Assembly: GCA_002839125.1 (NCBI GenBank)
Contig: PGXI01000003.1
Location: forward strand, 1-28,160
Source of the DNA: Tenericutes bacterium HGW-Tenericutes-5
Lineage (GTDB): Bacteria > Bacillota_I > Bacilli_A > Izemoplasmatales > Hujiaoplasmataceae
Length of the DNA: 28,160 nt
Direction of reading: 5' to 3'
This document shows positions 24,145-28,160 of the stretch, one piece after another (the stretch's first letter is position 1; the number at the start of each line of letters is the position of its first letter). Under the pieces are notes generated by a model that was not told the origin of the DNA, did not search any database, and saw only the letters and a list, made by a program, of their open reading frames with translations. Position numbers and translations under genes: made by a program.

Positions 24145-25276
24145 TGTTTTTTCTCTCCTTTATATAATTAATTATATCAATATATATCATTGGATCTTTT
24201 AACTTGAATAAATAAGTCTTTTCCTCATAATCAAATGAAACTTCATTCTTTTTTGTAAGGGTAAGTCCGGTTAATAAATCTAAATCGAATACGTACTCAA
24301 TATGTTTTAACCTAGCATATAAACAGTTATTAAATATTTTTGTCTCTGCTACACCCAACTTCTTAGATCGATATTTTATCGTATCAACAAGGTACATCAA
24401 ACCTTTACTATATACTTCTTCTTTAGCAATTTCAGGAATTTGCTTTTTTTGGAGTTTATCCCAATCAACTAAATTATCGAAATCGAGTCCAGAAATTAAA
24501 GAATATTCGTTGAAGTAAGCAATTCTTCCGCAATCCTTGCAATAAATATCATTCTTGTCGGTACTAATGGTTTGATGAGATAAACATTTAGGACAGACAT
24601 ATAGGTAGTTTTCAACACCTAAAGCTCTTTGTTTAGGTTTATACAAATACTTTCTTTCTCGATTCCAATCAAAATCATTGAACTTCATTTCTTCAACTAA
24701 TCTTTCATAGATATATTCTAAACTTAGATTCTCTAACTCGTTAGCTTTAAACAATACTTTGAAGTTTAATTCTAAAAGTCCGTTATGGGTAGTTTTTTCT
24801 CCCCATCTTGGTGCCGATAGATAGGAACCGTTAGTTTTACAGATAACAACGTCTAGCTTGAATTTCTTGAATAATTTAACTGTTGAAAAAGGAATTTCAC
24901 TTTGTTCCCCGAAAAAAGATGAGTTACCTTCTGGAAATAGCATTACTCCTCTTCCGCCTTTAATAACCTTCATCATTTCTCTAATTGTTGTAATATCACT
25001 TTGTCCTTTTCTTTTTGGAATAGAGTAAATTAGTTTCTTCAACACAAATTTCATCTTTCTATTAACAAACATAAAAGCATTAATTACTGGATATGGATAC
25101 TTCTTTAAAAAAGTGGCGGTAAATAAACCGTCATGTAATGAGGAATGATTACCAATCAAAAAATATGGGTCAGTCCGCTTTGGATCAAAATCCCCATAAT
25201 TAACTTCAAATTTAAATTTGCTTCGATAAAAAAGCCTTAAAAATGGTTTTATAATTTTTTCCTTAAAGTTCATCAT
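24137..25276 (-). CDS. PlsC-type acyltransferase with C-terminal zinc ribbon
   Basis: The 379-residue product has the glycerol-3-phosphate/lysophosphatidate acyltransferase domain in its first half. The catalytic H(X4)D motif is NHSSLHD at 43-49 (His44, Asp49) and the glycerol-phosphate-binding motif is LFPEGNSS at about 116-123. It would move an acyl chain onto a lysophospholipid or related alcohol at the membrane. The second half has two CxxC pairs, CPKC and CKDC, 20 residues apart, as in a zinc ribbon, and then a domain of about 110 residues that I do not recognise. The start ATG follows GAGGG at seven bases. It is the first gene of a two-gene operon with the GltS-like carrier. Confidence 0.82.
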   Translation of the reverse strand: MMNFKEKIIKPFLRLFYRSKFKFEVNYGDFDPKRTDPYFLIGNHSSLHDGLFTATFLKKYPYPVINAFMFVNRKMKFVLKKLIYSIPKRKGQSDITTIREMMKVIKGGRGVMLFPEGNSSFFGEQSEIPFSTVKLFKKFKLDVVICKTNGSYLSAPRWGEKTTHNGLLELNFKVLFKANELENLSLEYIYERLVEEMKFNDFDWNRERKYLYKPKQRALGVENYLYVCPKCLSHQTISTDKNDIYCKDCGRIAYFNEYSLISGLDFDNLVDWDKLQKKQIPEIAKEEVYSKGLMYLVDTIKYRSKKLGVAETKIFNNCLYARLKHIEYVFDLDLLTGLTLTKKNEVSFDYEEKTYLFKLKDPMIYIDIINYIKERKNNG

Positions 25277-25294
25277 TTAACTACCCTCAAATGA

Positions 25295-25323
25295 ATTATA
25301 ACATATTCAAAAAATATTTTGAA
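25295..25323 (-). promoter_or_regulatory. Predicted promoter of the acyltransferase operon
   Basis: On the - strand TTCAAA (25318-25323) is followed after 17 bases by a perfect TATAAT (25295-25300). The -35 is weak. The predicted start is close to the ribosome-binding site, giving a short leader of about 12 bases. Confidence 0.4.
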
Positions 25324-25533
25324 AACTATAACATCAAAATATTGTAAATTTTTGCTGATAATAACATTAATTTAACCAAAAGATATATAAAAAAGATAAT
25401 GAAAATAAGCAAATTGAAAGTTATAAAAAATAATAACATTGTAAAGTTTAGCTTGAGTTATTTTTTTGATGTAAAGCTTATGATAAAATGATAATCAAGA
25501 AGTATTTAAATATATTTGAAAGTGGGGTTTTTT

Positions 25534-26475
25534 ATGGAGCAAAAAATGCAATTGAGATTGGAGACTGCGCCTACCAAAAAAAATCTGCTAATTTTTACTG
25601 GTAGCCTCCTTATTCTCTTAATAGCTTCTGCAATTCTTTACGGAGTCTACGTTCTAGCTGTAGCGGCTGTAGCTTTAGTATCCGGGGGACTTGTAGAATA
25701 TCTCTTCGCAAGAGTTAGAAAACTGGAATTCGACATTTCTTGGATTGTTTCTCCATTAGTATTAACAATGATGTTACCGCCAACTGTTAAACTTTGGGTT
25801 GTGGCAGTAGCTTCAGTATTTGGAATTTTCTTTGGTAAAGCAATTTTTGGAGGACTTGGGAAAAACATTTTTAATCCAGCTGTTGTTGGGGTTTTGTTTA
25901 TCACCATTTCTTTCCCTTCACTAATTACTGCAGCCGAATGGATTCATCCATCTATCGATAGTTTTGCTGGTTCTACACCACTGGCAATGCTTAATAAAGG
26001 TGGAGAATTTACTTATCCATTAATTGATTTATTAATCGGAAATGTACCTGGAGCAATTGGTGAAACTTTTAGAATCGGAATTATAATCTTAGGTATAGGA
26101 CTTATAGTTTTGAAAGTTGCTGATTGGAGAATACCTCTAGCATTTATTGGATCTTTCTTAGGTTTAACAGCTTTAGGATATTGGTTAGCACCAGCAAGTT
26201 TCCCTGATCCAATAATATCTCTATTTGTTGGTGGTTTAATGTTTGCTGCCTTCTTTGTAGCTACCGACCCAGTTACAGCCCCAATAAAACCTTGGGGTAA
26301 AGTAATTTACGGTGTTGGTTTAGCATTCTTCACTATTCTAATTAGAAACTTTGCGACCTTCCAAGAAGGAATTATTTTCGCTGTTATATTAATGAATGCT
26401 ATTGCACCGCTTATCGATGGTCTATTTGAAAAAGAAACCAAAGAAATAGAAGAAAACGAGGTGATTGAAGCATGA
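25534..26475 (+). CDS. nqrB: Na+-NQR subunit B (RnfD-like)
   Basis: This is the membrane subunit that binds FMN covalently and lines the sodium path in the NADH:quinone reductase. It has 313 residues from the ATG at 25534; a TTG at 25516 also opens the frame but the GTGGGG ribosome-binding site lies between the two. About nine hydrophobic segments are visible. The FMN-linkage motif is DSFAGST at 142-148, with Thr148 the candidate FMN-bearing residue, followed by PLAML as in NqrB. FVATDPVTAP is a conserved family loop. It is shorter than Vibrio NqrB, about RnfD size. It is the first gene of the operon and overlaps nqrC by four bases. No nqrA or rnfC precedes it. Confidence 0.9.
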   Translation: MEQKMQLRLETAPTKKNLLIFTGSLLILLIASAILYGVYVLAVAAVALVSGGLVEYLFARVRKLEFDISWIVSPLVLTMMLPPTVKLWVVAVASVFGIFFGKAIFGGLGKNIFNPAVVGVLFITISFPSLITAAEWIHPSIDSFAGSTPLAMLNKGGEFTYPLIDLLIGNVPGAIGETFRIGIIILGIGLIVLKVADWRIPLAFIGSFLGLTALGYWLAPASFPDPIISLFVGGLMFAAFFVATDPVTAPIKPWGKVIYGVGLAFFTILIRNFATFQEGIIFAVILMNAIAPLIDGLFEKETKEIEENEVIEA

Positions 26476-27065
26476 AACCAACTGTCAGAATGATTTTATT
26501 TGTTTTAGTTATGGCAGTTATAACTTCTGGTATATTACTAGGAGTTGAAGCCTTAACTGCAGAAAGAATTCAGAATAATCAAGATGCAAAACTTAAAATT
26601 GCCATACTTGAATCTCATGGAATCGATTATACTCTAGCAACTATTAACGAAACCTTTGATCAAGAAATTGATATAGTAATTTCTGGCGACTGGACATTCT
26701 ATGTCAATCCCGATACAAACGCGGTTAGCTTTGCGATTTCTGGTGGTGGTGTTTGGGGACCGATTGAAGGAATCCTTACATTAGAAGCTGATTTTGAAAC
26801 TATTCTTAGTGTAAAAATCCTTCAACAAGAAGAAACACCAGGATTAGGTGGCGTAATTGCGGAAAGCCAATATTTAGCAACATTTGTTGGTAAAAAAATG
26901 CTTCCACAATTTGAAATCAATAAAGATACAGCTCCAAATTTACCTAATGAAATTGATTCCATTGTCGGTGCCACAAACACATCTAAAAGATTCCAAGACA
27001 TTATGAATGATGACTATTCACAAGCAAGACTTGCATGGCTTCTTCAAAGCCAGTTAGGAGTGTAG
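26472..27065 (+). CDS. nqrC: Na+-NQR subunit C, covalent flavoprotein (RnfG-like)
   Basis: This subunit carries a covalently bound FMN on the outer side of the membrane and passes electrons on. It has 197 residues, with one N-terminal membrane segment (about 8-28) and a soluble FMN-binding domain. Motifs seen are GPIEGIL, ETPGLGG followed by FVGKK as in NqrC, and DSIVGATNTS at 162-171, in which Thr168 is the candidate FMN site. It is shorter than Vibrio NqrC and close to RnfG in length. Its start overlaps the end of nqrB in an ATGA arrangement, with GAGGTGA as ribosome-binding site. FMN attachment in this family needs the transferase ApbE, whose gene is not in the window. Confidence 0.9.
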   Translation: MKPTVRMILFVLVMAVITSGILLGVEALTAERIQNNQDAKLKIAILESHGIDYTLATINETFDQEIDIVISGDWTFYVNPDTNAVSFAISGGGVWGPIEGILTLEADFETILSVKILQQEETPGLGGVIAESQYLATFVGKKMLPQFEINKDTAPNLPNEIDSIVGATNTSKRFQDIMNDDYSQARLAWLLQSQLGV

Positions 27066-27067
27066 CT

Positions 27068-27691
27068 ATGAAACTTATCAGAGTTAAATATAAAAAATGG
27101 TTTAACATCTTAAGAGATGGCATATCAAGAAGTAATCCGATAGTTGTTGCTGTATTAGGTATTTGTTCAGCTTTAGCTGTTACAAATAAAGTTGAAAATG
27201 CAATTGCAATGGGACTAGGGGTGACATTCGTCATCATGGCTAGTTCATTAACGATTTCTTTAATAAGAAATATCATTCCGCCACGAGTAAGAATGGTTAC
27301 TTATATGGTTGTAATCTCAACCTATGTTATTTCTGTTCAAGCAGTTCTTCAAGCTTTTTTCATGCCGATAGCTGATGCTTTAGGAGCTTATGTAGGACTT
27401 ATCATCACCAATTGTATCGTTATGGGACGCGCAGAAGCATTTGCTGTACGTAATCCGGTCCGATATTCGTTGATTGACGGATTTGCCAGTGGTATGGGAT
27501 ATACTTTCGTATTGCTGATGGTATCCGTCGTTCGTGAGTTACTGGCCTTTGGAACGCTGTTAAATATCCAAATCATGCCGGTTACGTTTCCGACTTGGGC
27601 AGTCATGGCATTGGCACCAGGTGGCTTCTTTGTTCTTGGGTTATTCATATGGTTGATCCGCGAATGGATCCACTACTATGAAACCGTTTAA
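27068..27691 (+). CDS. nqrD: Na+-NQR subunit D
   Basis: This is a membrane subunit that, with NqrE, forms the core pair holding an iron-sulfur centre in the membrane. It has 207 residues from the ATG at 27068, preceded by TTAGGAG; a longer frame starting at 27035 lies inside nqrC and is not used. Six hydrophobic segments are expected. NqrD hallmarks are NPIVVAVLGICSALAVTNKVE and TNCIVMGRAEAFA. Cys33 and Cys116 sit in the two motifs where the paired subunits ligate the cluster. These match NqrD better than RnfE. Codon usage changes in the middle of the gene: see findings. Confidence 0.94.
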   Translation: MKLIRVKYKKWFNILRDGISRSNPIVVAVLGICSALAVTNKVENAIAMGLGVTFVIMASSLTISLIRNIIPPRVRMVTYMVVISTYVISVQAVLQAFFMPIADALGAYVGLIITNCIVMGRAEAFAVRNPVRYSLIDGFASGMGYTFVLLMVSVVRELLAFGTLLNIQIMPVTFPTWAVMALAPGGFFVLGLFIWLIREWIHYYETV

Positions 27692-27702
27692 GGAGGTTCC
27701 AT

Positions 27703-28160
27703 ATGAACTTAACTGATCTCTTTATTTCATCATTATTGAATAACAATATCGCATTTACCTTTATTTTGGGTATGTGTCCGTTGATTGCCATCTCTACCAA
27801 CGTTAAAAATGCCAAGGGGATGGGTTTGGCTGTTGTTATCGTCGTAACACTTACCGGTATTATCAACTATCCGATTTACTTACTATTAAAAGCAACCAAT
27901 ACAACGAATTTAGCTCTGCTGGTGTTTATTATCACCATCGCCGCAACAGTTCAAATTCTGGAAATCTTTATTGAAAAATACTTGCCTAAAGTCTATTCAT
28001 CTTTCGGTATCTTTCTTCCATTGATCACCGTTAACTGCGTGGTATTGGCTGTTTCGCTTTTCTTCGTCAACCGTAATTACAATTTCCTTCAAACCGCTAC
28101 ATTCTCCTTCGCCTCTTCACTGGGTTGGATGATGGCAATCATCATCGTTGCCGGTGTCCG
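27703..28160 (+). CDS. nqrE: Na+-NQR subunit E (partial, cut by window end)
   Basis: The reading frame starts at ATG 27703, 11 bases after nqrD, with AAGGAGG as ribosome-binding site, and runs open to the window edge, so 152 codons are seen of an expected near 200. It is the partner of NqrD: NIAFTFILGMC carries Cys25 and GIFLPLITVNC carries Cys112, the two conserved motifs, one in each half of the protein. The order B, C, D, E is that of the nqr operon. The flavin reductase subunit nqrF would be expected next, beyond the window. Confidence 0.93.
   Translation, partial: MNLTDLFISSLLNNNIAFTFILGMCPLIAISTNVKNAKGMGLAVVIVVTLTGIINYPIYLLLKATNTTNLALLVFIITIAATVQILEIFIEKYLPKVYSSFGIFLPLITVNCVVLAVSLFFVNRNYNFLQTATFSFASSLGWMMAIIIVAGV

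Noticed and set aside
27388..27648. Open frame on the - strand within nqrD
   Set aside because: nqrD on the + strand is clearly real by conserved motifs; this frame is its shadow.
25534..28160. Calling the operon Rnf instead of Nqr
   Set aside because: D and E carry NqrD/NqrE motifs (GICSALAVTNK, TNCIVMGRAEAFA, GIFLPLITVNC) and C has ETPGLGG with FVGKK; the short B and C subunits leave some doubt.

Overview
The window is AT-rich, with short intergenic gaps, strong GAGG/GGAGG ribosome-binding sites, hairpin-plus-T-run terminators and several lipobox lipoproteins. TGA is used as a stop (Gfo/Idh gene at 2432-2434 and AraC gene at 19628-19630), so the code is standard rather than the mycoplasma code. 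The mix of TypA, DUF1700/DUF4097, an RsgI-like lipoprotein, a GltS-like carrier and Na+-NQR-type subunits suggests a low-GC Gram-positive or a wall-less relative of the Izemoplasma/Acholeplasma type. That placement is inference. No tRNA, rRNA, CRISPR, insertion sequence or phage gene is visible.

Layout. 1-89: C-terminal end of a protein built of identical 13-residue acidic repeats. 90-548: gene-free, with one terminator. 549-2369: typA (+). 2432-4103 (-): YczE-like membrane protein followed by a Gfo/Idh/MocA oxidoreductase. 4264-7086 (-): secreted GH81 endo-beta-1,3-glucanase lipoprotein. 7252-9682 (-): apparent three-gene operon of aldo/keto reductase, SOUL heme-binding protein and tocopherol-cyclase-like protein. 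9743-12304 (-): small unknown protein, a citrate/ArsB-type permease and an ABC-like ATPase. 12458-14201 (+): PadR regulator, DUF1700 and DUF4097 genes behind a near-consensus promoter that overlaps a palindrome. 14344-15680 (+): deoxynucleoside kinase and a YaaH/SatP acetate permease. 15793-16815 (-): cysteine-synthase-family enzyme. 17025-18620 (+): lipoprotein with two tandem RsgI-type extracellular domains. 18732-22598 (-): lipoprotein, AraC/GyrI-like regulator, RDD-type membrane protein and a small unknown protein. 22786-25276 (-): acyltransferase with a zinc ribbon, translationally overlapping a GltS-like symporter. 25534-end (+): nqrB, nqrC, nqrD and nqrE (partial), a sodium-pumping NADH:quinone reductase type operon.

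How the genes fit together. The metabolic picture is a fermentative or anaerobic heterotroph. It could degrade beta-glucan outside the cell, take up organic acids and glutamate, salvage deoxynucleosides, and build a sodium or ion gradient with the Nqr/Rnf-type complex. The most unusual points are the doubled RsgI-type domain in a lipoprotein with no anti-sigma part, the Nqr operon that starts at the B subunit, the abrupt codon-usage change inside nqrD, and the pairing of SOUL with a tocopherol-cyclase fold.
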